Source: Bacteroidia bacterium (lineage in GTDB: Bacteria; Bacteroidota; Bacteroidia; CAILMK01; JBBDIG01). From it: DNA of 55,328 bases. The notes beneath the pieces were generated by a model. That model ran no database searches, had not been told where the DNA came from, and was given only the letters and a program-made list of their open reading frames with translations. The position numbers and the translations under genes were made by a program. Of this stretch, positions 43,554-51,801 are shown one piece after another (within the stretch, counting starts at the first letter, position 1; every line of letters starts with the position of its first letter). The DNA is taken from NCBI GenBank assembly GCA_040880525.1, contig JBBDIG010000001.1:1-55328 (forward strand), written 5' to 3'.

Positions 43554-44852
43554 TTGAAACATTCCCGCTTTCAGCTTTATATTATTTTCCTGGTGATCAT
43601 TCACCTGGTGGTGCTGGTTTTTTCAGCTTACCGGGGGCATCACATCCTCAAAGACTCTGAAGAGTACCTACTCCAGGCTGAGAACCTGAAAGGGCACTCT
43701 TCATGGTATGCCGGAACCTGGGATGAGGAGAGGCGTCCCGAGCTTCATACAAGGCGTACTCCCGGATACGGGTTGCTGCTATATTTATCGGGAACCACCG
43801 CAGATCATCCATTTCCGGTTCTGATCATACAAACCGTTCTGAGTTTTGTCACATTCCTGTGGCTGGGAATGCTTCTTTCACGGGCGGAATTGCCGCTGTA
43901 CCCGGTTGTGATAGGCGTTTTACTTTTTCCTTCCCAGTTCATTTATACGCAGCTTATAATGAGTGAAATTCTCTTTCAGTTTATGCTTTGGGCTTCGTTT
44001 GCGAGCTTCTGGATTTGGCGGCATCAGGGCAAATATTGGCAGTACTTCCTCTTCCACATATTCATTGCGCTATCCATTGCGGTGAAACCGGTAATGCTGT
44101 ATTTCTGGATTATAGCCCTGTTGATATCCGTTATTTTGGCCATTAAGAAAAGAAAACTTGTGCTGATAATTCCGGCCTGTATTCCGTTCGCAATGGTCCT
44201 ATTGATAAGTGGCATTAACCAAAGAAATACCGGCTTTTTTCATTTTTCAAGTATGCAGTACACGAACATGCTTAGCTACAATGCTCATCATATTTTGATA
44301 CAAACGGAAGGTGAGGAGCGGGCAGAGGAGATCACAGACAGTTTGCTGACAGAGGCTGGAAAGTTTACCGAATATGCTGAGAGGGCAGCGTTTTTACAAA
44401 AGAAAGGCGTTGCTATTATTTTCGGAAGTCCGCTCGTGTATGCAAAATTTCATTTGAAGGGAATGGCTAATTTTTTCCTCGATCCCGGGCGATTTGATTT
44501 CCAGGCATTTTTTTATGGCGAGAATAGGGATGAACCGGGCATGTATTATTATTTCAGCAGAGAAGGTTATGCCGGCATTATTTCATATTGGCAGCAGTTA
44601 CCAGGGTGGCAATCCCTTTTGCTCGTGTTTATATTGGGCTGGAATGTTTTGCTCGCGGTTAGTTTTCTCCTGTTTCTGATTCAACCCAATCAGGACCCCT
44701 GGTTAAAATGGCTTTTGGTAGTATTCGTACTATATATATGCTTTCTGACAGGACCGGTAGGGGCAGCAAGATTCAAGGTGCCGGTTTATCCTTTTTTGCT
44801 ATTTACTGTTCCCTTTTTATTGCAATTCATTAAAACGAAGCTGAGTAGATGA
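43554..44852 (+). CDS. Polytopic membrane protein, glycosyltransferase 39-like
   Basis: Inner-membrane protein with about ten hydrophobic helices, resembling dolichyl-phosphate-mannose/ArnT-type glycosyltransferases that act on lipid-linked sugars in the periplasm. From the TTG at 43554 it has 432 residues and begins [20 protein letters not shown]; a longer TTG frame from 43518 spans the likely promoter. The first periplasmic loop holds [10 protein letters not shown] near 32-41 and [12 protein letters not shown] near 68-79. An acidic residue in the first loop and RxPG are usual for this superfamily. ATGA overlap links it to the broken FAD oxidoreductase gene. Donor and acceptor are unknown. 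Confidence 0.75.
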   Translation: MKHSRFQLYIIFLVIIHLVVLVFSAYRGHHILKDSEEYLLQAENLKGHSSWYAGTWDEERRPELHTRRTPGYGLLLYLSGTTADHPFPVLIIQTVLSFVTFLWLGMLLSRAELPLYPVVIGVLLFPSQFIYTQLIMSEILFQFMLWASFASFWIWRHQGKYWQYFLFHIFIALSIAVKPVMLYFWIIALLISVILAIKKRKLVLIIPACIPFAMVLLISGINQRNTGFFHFSSMQYTNMLSYNAHHILIQTEGEERAEEITDSLLTEAGKFTEYAERAAFLQKKGVAIIFGSPLVYAKFHLKGMANFFLDPGRFDFQAFFYGENRDEPGMYYYFSREGYAGIISYWQQLPGWQSLLLVFILGWNVLLAVSFLLFLIQPNQDPWLKWLLVVFVLYICFLTGPVGAARFKVPVYPFLLFTVPFLLQFIKTKLSR

Positions 44853-45216
44853 AGCGAGCGATTATTATCGGTGCAGGGCCTGCTGGCCTAACGGCTGCTT
44901 ATGAGCTTGCCACCCGTACTGATATTAAACCTATAGTCCTGGAAATGAGCGAATACATGGGCGGCATAGCCAGGACCGAGAATTACAAAGGAAACAGAAT
45001 GGATATTGGTGGCCACCGTTTTCTTTTTATATAAATCACAGTAGAAATAGGTTATTCTTACATGATCAGGTCGTGGTGGGTTAGATGAACAGTCCCTCCA
45101 TTCTACCCAAAAACCTTACTTATAGCACTTCAATTAGAATCAACGCTTTGGCGAATTTTCTTCGTAATTTCTATTTCAAGCACGGGATAAATATTTTATC
45201 TCAACATTTGGAATAA
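44849..45216 (+). pseudogene. Truncated FAD-dependent oxidoreductase (UDP-galactopyranose mutase/protoporphyrinogen oxidase-like)
   Basis: The first 61 codons encode the FAD-binding start of an amine-oxidase-type flavoprotein: [14 protein letters not shown] at 8-21, the acidic strand end, YMGGIAR near 36-42 and the family's DIGGHRF near 52-58. A stop follows at 45034, while intact members have about 450-550 residues. Beyond it, in another frame from 45085 to 45216, a 43-codon stretch reads LPKNLTYSTSIRINALANF, which loosely resembles the YPISL...L.N region found some 60 residues further on in this family. The gene therefore looks decayed and cut at its right end by the next gene. It overlaps the upstream membrane glycosyltransferase by ATGA and was once its partner. 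Confidence 0.7.
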
Positions 45217-45230
45217 GTCAATAGGGGAAA

Positions 45231-47939
45231 ATGAAAAATTTTACAGGAATTATCTACATCACGTTGGTTTGCATGGGTCTTGTTTGGTCGCCATTTCGGG
45301 CATCGGCCCAGAACTGTGGGGCAAACACACCCTCCTTTACCATTGATCTTACAGGCAGTCCTGACAGCATCTGGACGAGCACATCGGTAAAACGGGCCGA
45401 TACCTGCTGTGGTGCCTCGGCTCCTGACGTTTGTATTGAATTCGTGGTTACACTCGATTCCCTTTCCTACGCCATTAAGCTGGAGCTTATCGCAGGCGCA
45501 CTTCCTCCGGGGGCACTTTTCTATCAGGTGGGCTGCGGGCCGCAAGTACCTATTGGTACCCAAATTTGCCTAAACAGCGTGGGGCCACACCGCATCACCT
45601 TCTGCAAACCTGGTAACAATGAGAACGTCTACCAGCTTTCTGCCATTCAGCCACCCTCTTCCTCCCCGGACATTATTGTGAGCGAGGGATGCCGGGGCGT
45701 TATTACGGCCTCGGGGTTCGAACCCTCCTCCATCGTCTGGAAATCTGTGGGCAATGATTCCCTCCACAATTCGTTTCTGGATTGCCAGGCAGGTTGCGAT
45801 ACCGTCAACGTAAAGGCGACCCCTGGTTACCCCGCATTTGTGGACTACGAAGTATGTGGCATTCCATTGGGCGGTTGTTCAAGCATCAATATATGCGACA
45901 CCACACGGGTCTACTTTGTGTCGGACCTGACCGTAAATATACTCCCCGATTCCCCAGCCGTGTGCTTTGGGGGGACACCTGTAACGCTGAAGGCGGTAGT
46001 GACAGGCGGCAAAGCGCCTTATACTTATATATGGAGCACGGGCAGCACGGACAGCAGCATCATGGCCGGGCTGGGAACCTATCAGGTCCAGGTTTCGGAT
46101 CAGACCAATTGCCCGGCCGTGGCCACTTCCATCTTTGTGGATTCATTCAGTGTACCCATCAGGGCGCTTCCTGGTAACGATACGCTGATTTGTTCGGGCA
46201 GCCAGGGCATTGCGCTCAATGGGCGTGTAGAGGCGGCAGCCGGAGGTATTTGGAGTGGGGGCCAGGGAACATTTAGTCCCAACCGCACGGCCCTAAATGC
46301 AGTCTACAGCCCCTCGTCTACAGAGATGGCCTCCGGGCAAGTGACCCTGACGCTCACCACCACGGGCAACAAAACCTGCCCTGCCGACTCACAGCAGATG
46401 CAGGTCACCATTTCTCAAACGCCTGAGGCAAAATTGCTGGGCAGCACGGCCGTATGCGAAGCCGGCATACATACTTATAGCAGCGCCCAAATTCCAGGAA
46501 ACCAATATCGCTGGCAAGTCATCGGTGGCCAGTTCTTGTCAGATTCCACGGGGGACACGGTGCAGGTAGAATGGGGCAGTGCGGGTACAGGACAATTGAC
46601 CCTTACAGAAACCAATGCAGCAGGTTGCGATACGACTGTGACTCGCGCCATTACCATTTTCAGCAAACCCCTCCCTCAAATCATCGGCCCACCCGAAATC
46701 TGTGAAAACACTTCAATAGCGGCATATTCGGTCAAGCAGGTCGCAGGATATAGCTATAGTTGGGAGGCCACGAACGGCTCCATCCTGTCAGGAAATGGCA
46801 CATTTCAGGTCTCGGTGGATTGGGGCACCACAGGAAATGGAACGCTGTCTGTGACGGTGACCAACCCTACCACCGGATGCAAAGGCAAGACGACATTGCC
46901 GGTCCAAATTTATAGCTCCCCCGTAGCCGCCATAAAGGGCAACACCTTGGTCTGCTCCTTCTCCAACGGTAATATGTACTCGGTTGACAACCTGCCCAAT
47001 ACCTCCTATTTCTGGAGCGTTTCGAAAGGAACTGTTCAGCAGGGCATCGGCACCAATGAAGTAGGCGTGGGATGGACATCCAGCGGGGAAGGTGAGATTG
47101 CTGTATACATCGTCAATGACATTACCGGTTGCGATACCACCCTTAAATTGCCTGTGAAGATCATCAAGACCGCAGCCATTGCCCCTGCCGACACTTCGGG
47201 CTGCGTGAATTTCGAAGTGCGCTTTAACGGGCAGGGAGATTCCACTACGGTTAAGTACTTGTGGGAATTCGGGAATGGCCAAGTTTCCAACCAACAGCAT
47301 CCGGTAGTAAGCTACACACAACCCGGCAAATACAGGGTGATGCTGATTGCAGAGAACGCCAATGGCTGTCGTGATACGGCCTATTCCAATGTGGAGGCAT
47401 TTCCTGCGCCAACGGCCCATTTCGATATTATTTTCGAGGATGACGAGCAATACCTGATGGCCACTGAGGACTCACTTCGTGTGAGAAACAATACGGTGGA
47501 TGCCCAATATTATTTGTGGGACTTCGGGGATCTTTCTTTGTCTTCCATTGAAAAAAGCCCGGCACATATATATGATACGGTAGGCGTCTATTATATTTCC
47601 CTGCGTGCTGAAAATGAATTTGGTTGCGCAGACACTTTTTCGCGTTTTGTGCGGGTAAGGGTGCCCAGCGACATCATTGCTCCCAATGCATTTTCACCCA
47701 ATGGCAATGGCACAAATGATTATTTCAGTATTGCTTCCTATAACATCGAGAGCCTAAGCCTCATCATTTTTAATCGTTGGGGACAGATTGTATTCTCTAC
47801 CGATGAAAAAGACTTCAAGTGGGATGGAACCATTAATGGTCAGCCAGCCGAGGAAGAGGTCTATGGATATTATGTCGAAGCCAGGGACCTCAACGGGGAA
47901 ACGCATAGGAAGAAAGGGACGATCACCATTTTACGGTAG
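45231..47939 (+). CDS. PKD/Ig-repeat surface protein with CHU_C (T9SS type B) tail
   Basis: Secreted protein of 902 residues. A signal peptide ends at about residue 26 (RASAQ). A SprB-like or Ig-like unit lies near 235-300 (GGTPVTLKAVVTGGKAPYTY). Three tandem PKD-like modules of about 83 residues start near 400, 482 and 566; each has a Cys and closes with WGxxGxG and a Gly-Cys pair. Canonical PKD domains (YLWEFGNG near 675, YLWDFGD near 758) follow. The end from about 818 is the gliding-associated domain: APNAFSPNGNGTND, LIIFNRWGQIVFST, KKGTITILR. It is exported and displayed by T9SS. The base composition looks G+C-richer than the genes to its left, and the gene directly abuts a broken one. 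Confidence 0.9.
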   Translation: MKNFTGIIYITLVCMGLVWSPFRASAQNCGANTPSFTIDLTGSPDSIWTSTSVKRADTCCGASAPDVCIEFVVTLDSLSYAIKLELIAGALPPGALFYQVGCGPQVPIGTQICLNSVGPHRITFCKPGNNENVYQLSAIQPPSSSPDIIVSEGCRGVITASGFEPSSIVWKSVGNDSLHNSFLDCQAGCDTVNVKATPGYPAFVDYEVCGIPLGGCSSINICDTTRVYFVSDLTVNILPDSPAVCFGGTPVTLKAVVTGGKAPYTYIWSTGSTDSSIMAGLGTYQVQVSDQTNCPAVATSIFVDSFSVPIRALPGNDTLICSGSQGIALNGRVEAAAGGIWSGGQGTFSPNRTALNAVYSPSSTEMASGQVTLTLTTTGNKTCPADSQQMQVTISQTPEAKLLGSTAVCEAGIHTYSSAQIPGNQYRWQVIGGQFLSDSTGDTVQVEWGSAGTGQLTLTETNAAGCDTTVTRAITIFSKPLPQIIGPPEICENTSIAAYSVKQVAGYSYSWEATNGSILSGNGTFQVSVDWGTTGNGTLSVTVTNPTTGCKGKTTLPVQIYSSPVAAIKGNTLVCSFSNGNMYSVDNLPNTSYFWSVSKGTVQQGIGTNEVGVGWTSSGEGEIAVYIVNDITGCDTTLKLPVKIIKTAAIAPADTSGCVNFEVRFNGQGDSTTVKYLWEFGNGQVSNQQHPVVSYTQPGKYRVMLIAENANGCRDTAYSNVEAFPAPTAHFDIIFEDDEQYLMATEDSLRVRNNTVDAQYYLWDFGDLSLSSIEKSPAHIYDTVGVYYISLRAENEFGCADTFSRFVRVRVPSDIIAPNAFSPNGNGTNDYFSIASYNIESLSLIIFNRWGQIVFSTDEKDFKWDGTINGQPAEEEVYGYYVEARDLNGETHRKKGTITILR

Positions 47940-48560
47940 AAAGGAGTTGTCCTCGGCTGAATCCCTCGCCTAAAAGTACCGAAGGTTCTTCCTGGATTCC
48001 TTCCTACTGCGGCATGAGGAGATGGCATTTTATAGAGGCGCTTGGCCTATCCGTCATTCTTAGGGTAAATCCCAAATATTCATAATTATAATAGATCACA
48101 ATCCAAGATAATTATGTTTTATTTGGATTTGAATCCATAAATATGCAGATATAACCATCATGCCCCTGAATTAAAATGAGATCGCTTTGGCACCGATAAT
48201 ATATTCCTGCCTACATCCTCTCAACCCTACAAACCTCCATCTTCACTTTCTTCCCCGCAAATCATTCTTTCCAAGCGAAGCAGCACGGAATTCATTACCT
48301 ATTTTAAACATCCCACCAGTTGGGTCGATACCTATAGGTCAGCACTTCATTCATTGCATAAGCCTGCCATATGATCGCGAAAGGGCGGACCCCCTCAGAA
48401 TATTACGCTTCGCCTTTGGGGACATATACAGAATTTAGGTATAGGCCGCAGAACCATTGATCCGCAGTAAGTCGCATCGGATAATTGTCTTTCGACCGAC
48501 CAAATATCCTTTTTCAAAACAATTGGTGGAGGAAACAGAACGGATTTCCGTTGTCTGGAC
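47940..48560. other. Long intergenic stretch after the PKD gene
   Basis: About 620 bases with no convincing gene on either strand; open frames at 48187-48438 (+) and 48395-48613 (-) have no recognisable domain. At 48376-48436 a G+C-rich block has complementary parts AAAGGGCG and CGCCTTT and is open in several frames, as expected of a short dispersed repeat. No tRNA or terminator with a clear T-run was found. Confidence 0.55.
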
Positions 48561-49730
48561 CTATTGAAATTTGGGGAGATATCCCTCCAAAAACTGCCGC
48601 AGCCCACAGACACGGATAGTTTCTGACTTGCGGTAGTCCTGCTCGCCCGGCACGATGACGTAATTGTCGGTGCTCCCGAGGTCCTTGATGCTGGTGGTAT
48701 TGCCCCGGGTGAGGTCTGGTTTTTCCGAAAACTTGATTTCCACGGTGGCCATAGGCTTCATCCCTTTCGCAAGAACCAGGTCCAGCTCGGCACCGGAATA
48801 GGTGCGGTAAAAGAAAAGTTCTACCTCGTCATTTTTCAGGGAATAGATCTGATTGATAACATAGGTTTCCCAAGAGTTGCCAAGGAAAGGCGTACTGAGG
48901 AGTTCATTGTAGTTGGCCAGTTTTAGGAAACGGTGCAATACCCCCGTATCACGGAAATAGACTTTTGAGCTTTTCGTGAGCCGTTTCTTGATGTTAAAAT
49001 GAAAAGGTTCCAGTTCCATTGTCACGAAGGAAGCGTGGAGATATTCCAGATAGCTTTTCAGTGTCACGTGGCTCACGCCCAAGGACTTGCCAATGTTGGA
49101 ATAGTCCAGCAACTTGCCATTGAGCCAGGCCAGCATCTCCAGCAACCTGCGGGTTTGCACAGGGCTGGTAGGCAGGCCATACATCGGGAGGTCGCGCTGG
49201 ATGTAGGTCGCGATAAAATTGTCGAGCCAATCCAAGCGTGCTTCGCTGTCCTTTTCCAGGATGGCATTTGGGAAGCCGCCAAAGAAGTGATGCTCGCCCA
49301 CGGAAATTTCATGCGCCTTTAGCTCCTCGATATTGAAGGGCTGCAATTCCAGATAGGCCAACCGCCCGGCAAGCGTCTCTGAGGTGTCCTTCATAATATC
49401 AGGGTTGGCCGAGCCCAACAGCAGGAACCGCATGGGGCGTCTATCCTCATCAATGGCAGAGCGGAGTGCGGAAAAAAGTGCTGGCATGAGCTGTACTTCG
49501 TCTATCACCACGGTTTTGTCGCGATGGTCCGCGAAGAAAAGCTCAGGGTTCTCCAGCTTGTCCCGGTCGGAGGCTTTCTCGACATCAACATAAACGTATT
49601 CCCGCTCCATGCTTTTTACGAACGCTTTGGCAAGGGTAGTTTTACCGCACTGTCTGGGGCCGATAATGGCGATGGCGGGGAAGGTTTTGGCGTAACGGGC
49701 CAGCTTTTTTGTGCGAGCTCTTTCTATCAT
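48561..49730 (-). CDS. ATP-binding protein, AAA_14/DUF4143 family
   Basis: AAA-type ATPase of 389 residues from a family greatly expanded in Bacteroidota and often horizontally spread. Walker A GPRQCGKT is at 24-31, Walker B KTVVIDEVQLMP at 72-83 with acidic pair DE, and sensor 1 FLLLGSANPD near 103-112. The DUF4143 part starts near 175 (YIQRDLPMYGL), contains a winged-helix-like middle (IGKSLGVSHVTLKSYLEYL), and ends in a nuclease-like fold with AELDLVLAKG and VEIKFSEKP near 310-345. Its biochemical role is not established. Two 35-bp inverted repeats lie directly upstream, the nearer only 3 bases from the ATG, which suggests autoregulation. Confidence 0.88.
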   Translation of the reverse strand: MIERARTKKLARYAKTFPAIAIIGPRQCGKTTLAKAFVKSMEREYVYVDVEKASDRDKLENPELFFADHRDKTVVIDEVQLMPALFSALRSAIDEDRRPMRFLLLGSANPDIMKDTSETLAGRLAYLELQPFNIEELKAHEISVGEHHFFGGFPNAILEKDSEARLDWLDNFIATYIQRDLPMYGLPTSPVQTRRLLEMLAWLNGKLLDYSNIGKSLGVSHVTLKSYLEYLHASFVTMELEPFHFNIKKRLTKSSKVYFRDTGVLHRFLKLANYNELLSTPFLGNSWETYVINQIYSLKNDEVELFFYRTYSGAELDLVLAKGMKPMATVEIKFSEKPDLTRGNTTSIKDLGSTDNYVIVPGEQDYRKSETIRVCGLRQFLEGYLPKFQ

Positions 49731-49733
49731 AAC

Positions 49734-49768
49734 CTTGAAATATGCAAGACAAACTTACAAAATTCAAG
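49734..49768. repeat. 35-bp inverted repeat, copy 1 (next to the ATPase start)
   Basis: Left arm CTTGAAATATGCAAG and right arm CTTACAAAATTCAAG, separated by ACAAA. The arms are complementary at 12 of 15 positions. It ends 3 bases before the ATPase ATG, so it can act as an operator or, in RNA, as a hairpin that hides the start. Confidence 0.75.
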
Positions 49769-49784
49769 AATAATGCCTGCTAAA

Positions 49785-49819
49785 CTTGAAATATGTAAGG
49801 GGCGCTTACAAAATTCAAG
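49785..49819. repeat. 35-bp inverted repeat, copy 2
   Basis: Left arm CTTGAAATATGTAAG and right arm CTTACAAAATTCAAG, separated by GGGCG. The arms are complementary at 13 of 15 positions. The right arm is identical to copy 1, the left differs by one base, and only the spacer differs throughout. The repeats start 51 bases apart. Confidence 0.75.
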
Positions 49820-49940
49820 TTTAGCGGTTAATAGGTTCTTCTACGTTTCTGATTGAGTTGCTGAAAATGGGAAGGCCATAAGTATTCAGCGGATCGGATC
49901 ACAGTCTTTAATTTAGCCAAATACACACAAGCCTCACAGC

Positions 49941-50040
49941 ATGTCCCTCATCGAAACCCTTACCAACCTCATTCACGGCACGGGTAAAGTTTGATGCCCT
50001 GCAAAAGGCGGTAAAAGACTACCTGCACAGCCACGATCCC
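49941..50040 (+). other. Displaced N-terminal segment of the App1-like phosphatase gene
   Basis: ATG at 49941 opens MSLIETLTNLIHGTGKV and then meets TGA at 49992-49994, while the phosphatase frame is open across the same bases and reads VKFDALQKAVKDYLHSHDP into the gene. Dropping one G of the GGG at 49982-49984 joins the two into one continuous N-terminus. A single-base insertion, real or from sequencing, is the simplest reading. Confidence 0.6.
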
Positions 50041-51009
50041 ATGATGATTCACGGCTACATCAGCTATGGGACGCGGGACAATCTCTATGTGCGAGGGCGC
50101 GTCTTGGAGAACGAGGGCATCACCCTGGCCAATCCCCACGATTCGCTCTTTACGAATATGAAGAACATGGCGAAGCGCCTGGAAAGCGATGAAATCCCGG
50201 GCGTGAAACTCAGGCTGAAATATGGAACGGTGGAGGTAGAAACCGTTTCTGATGAGGAAGGATATTTCAATGCAGAACTTCGGGTACAGGGGCTGCCCGA
50301 AAATAAGTTGTGGCACGAAGTGGAAATCACGGCAATTGTGGCTCCCGAACCTTACCTGGCCGGTACAAAGACCAGGGCCGAAATCCTGGTGCCGCCTGTG
50401 GATGCCCGCTTTGGCGTCATCAGCGATGTAGACGACACGATCCTCGAGACGGGCGCGACCTCGCTATTCAAAATGGCGCGGAATACTTTCTTCTTGAACG
50501 AGAAGACCCGCGCCCCGCTGGAGGGTGCGGCCGATTTCTATAAGCTGCTGGCCAACAATGCCCCGGGGGAAACGCGCAATCCGTTCTTCTACGTGAGCAG
50601 CAGCCCCTGGAACATTTACGACTTCCTGTTCCAGTTCCTTGCGCTGAACCTCTTCCCCATCGGGCCAATATTGCTCAAGGATTATGGGATCTCCAAGGGC
50701 ACCTTGTTTTCAAGCGGCCACCTGGACCACAAATATTCCAATATCAAAAACCTCCTTGAAGCCTATCCCCAATTGCCCTTCATCCTGATTGGCGACAGTG
50801 GCCAGAAGGACCCAGGGATTTACCAGAAAGTGGTGCAGGACTTTCCTGACAGAATAAGCGCGATCTACATCCGTGATGTGAAAGTGAAGCGCAGGAGCAA
50901 GATCATCCTGCCAATTCTGGAGGAGATGAACCGGGGCAAGGTGCCGATGATACTGGTGGAGAACTCCGATGTGGCCACAAAAGATGCACGGCAACGGGGC
51001 TTTATCTAA
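50041..51009 (+). CDS. App1-like phosphatidate phosphatase (DUF2183)
   Basis: HAD-like phosphatase related to yeast App1 (phosphatidate phosphatase) through the DUF2183 domain. As read from the ATG at 50041 it has 322 residues. Residues 1-118 form an N-terminal beta domain (GYISYGTRDNLYVRGRVLE). The catalytic DxDxT motif is Asp129, Asp131 and Thr133 in SDVDDT, followed by TLETG-like ILETGAT; FYVSSSPWNIYDFLFQFL near 190-207 and FILIGDSGQKDPGIY near 248-262 are the other family motifs. The true start is probably at 49941 but is separated by a one-base frameshift. Base composition looks G+C-rich compared with genes at 38-44 kb. It is divergent from the ATPase gene. Confidence 0.87.
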   Translation: MMIHGYISYGTRDNLYVRGRVLENEGITLANPHDSLFTNMKNMAKRLESDEIPGVKLRLKYGTVEVETVSDEEGYFNAELRVQGLPENKLWHEVEITAIVAPEPYLAGTKTRAEILVPPVDARFGVISDVDDTILETGATSLFKMARNTFFLNEKTRAPLEGAADFYKLLANNAPGETRNPFFYVSSSPWNIYDFLFQFLALNLFPIGPILLKDYGISKGTLFSSGHLDHKYSNIKNLLEAYPQLPFILIGDSGQKDPGIYQKVVQDFPDRISAIYIRDVKVKRRSKIILPILEEMNRGKVPMILVENSDVATKDARQRGFI

Positions 51010-51021
51010 GCACGCTTTCAA

Positions 51022-51038
51022 ACTCCCTCTCAGGGAGT
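51022..51038. terminator. Hairpin between convergent genes
   Basis: ACTCCCT (51022-51028) and AGGGAGT (51032-51038) form a perfect 7-bp stem with a 3-base loop between the App1-like and DUF1232 genes. T-runs are short on both sides (three T on the minus strand), so termination is plausible but not certain. Confidence 0.4.
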
Positions 51039-51057
51039 AATGGTATTTCAGGCGTTG

Positions 51058-51693
51058 CTAAGGATAGAGCTTCCGGTCTTCCCACTCCTTGAACCGGTCC
51101 AGCTCATCGCTGATGGAATTGTATACCCACATAATCACTACCAGATCATCTACATAGCCGATTAAAGGAATAAAATCGGGAACCAGGTCAATGAGCAGCA
51201 CGAAATAAAGAATACCGGCAATTATCTTTATCAGCACCTCCCACGGGACATGAGGATAATTTCCCTGATAGTACGCCTTCAGCATTCTAAGCAAAAGCGT
51301 TATCTTGTCCTTACCCTCCTTTTGCAGTGATCCGCGGTCCTGCTCCGAACCAATTTTGTCATAAGCGCCCTCCACCAGGTCCAGCACTTTGTTTTTCTTG
51401 GCCGCTAAAGCTATAGCCGTGGCAAACACACTTTTTAATATCCGCGCTATGCCAGTATGCTTTTCCCCACCGGCCTGCTTTTTCTTTCTCCATTTTTTCC
51501 GGGCTTTTTCTGCCTTGCCCTTAGCGCGGTCATACTGTTTTTGCGCATCAGCCTCAGTGCCTTCAAAAAGTTCCTCGGCACGGCCCTTCATCTTGTCCGC
51601 GAAGCCAAGAAAATCCTGCTCGGCTTTTTCAATCTGTGCTTTGGCCTTGGCCGTTGTTACTGCTAACTTATTTTGGATGTCCATTTCCGCCAT
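51058..51693 (-). CDS. DUF1232 (YkvA-like) membrane protein with charged N-terminal region
   Basis: Protein of 211 residues. The N-terminal 85 residues are a Lys/Glu/Ala-rich probable coiled coil (KAKAQIEKAEQDF, DRAKGKAEKARKK). Near residues 150-200 it has the DUF1232 hairpin: IAGILYFVLLIDLVPDFIPLIGYVDD, whose LxPxDxIPD-like turn defines the family. The two hydrophobic segments suggest membrane association. The family is linked to envelope stability in some bacteria, but its activity is unknown. It converges with the App1-like gene and is divergent from the response regulator. Confidence 0.82.
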   Translation of the reverse strand: MAEMDIQNKLAVTTAKAKAQIEKAEQDFLGFADKMKGRAEELFEGTEADAQKQYDRAKGKAEKARKKWRKKKQAGGEKHTGIARILKSVFATAIALAAKKNKVLDLVEGAYDKIGSEQDRGSLQKEGKDKITLLLRMLKAYYQGNYPHVPWEVLIKIIAGILYFVLLIDLVPDFIPLIGYVDDLVVIMWVYNSISDELDRFKEWEDRKLYP

Positions 51694-51801
51694 GTTTTGA
51701 ATAGTAAAAGTAGTAATCCCGTAAAATGTTGAGATAGAAGAAAGATCTTTTTAAAACAAAATTTTTATCTTTAGCCGGTTAACCCCGAAAAGCAAACCCC
51801 G

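Noticed and set aside
45716..45730. tRNA T-arm-like sequence GGTTCGAACCC
   Set aside because: It is part of codons in the PKD gene, and no acceptor stem or anticodon arm is present around it.
46788..47450. 220-codon minus-strand frame inside the 902-residue PKD gene
   Set aside because: It is an antisense shadow with no motif; the plus-strand frame has clear PKD and CHU_C domains.
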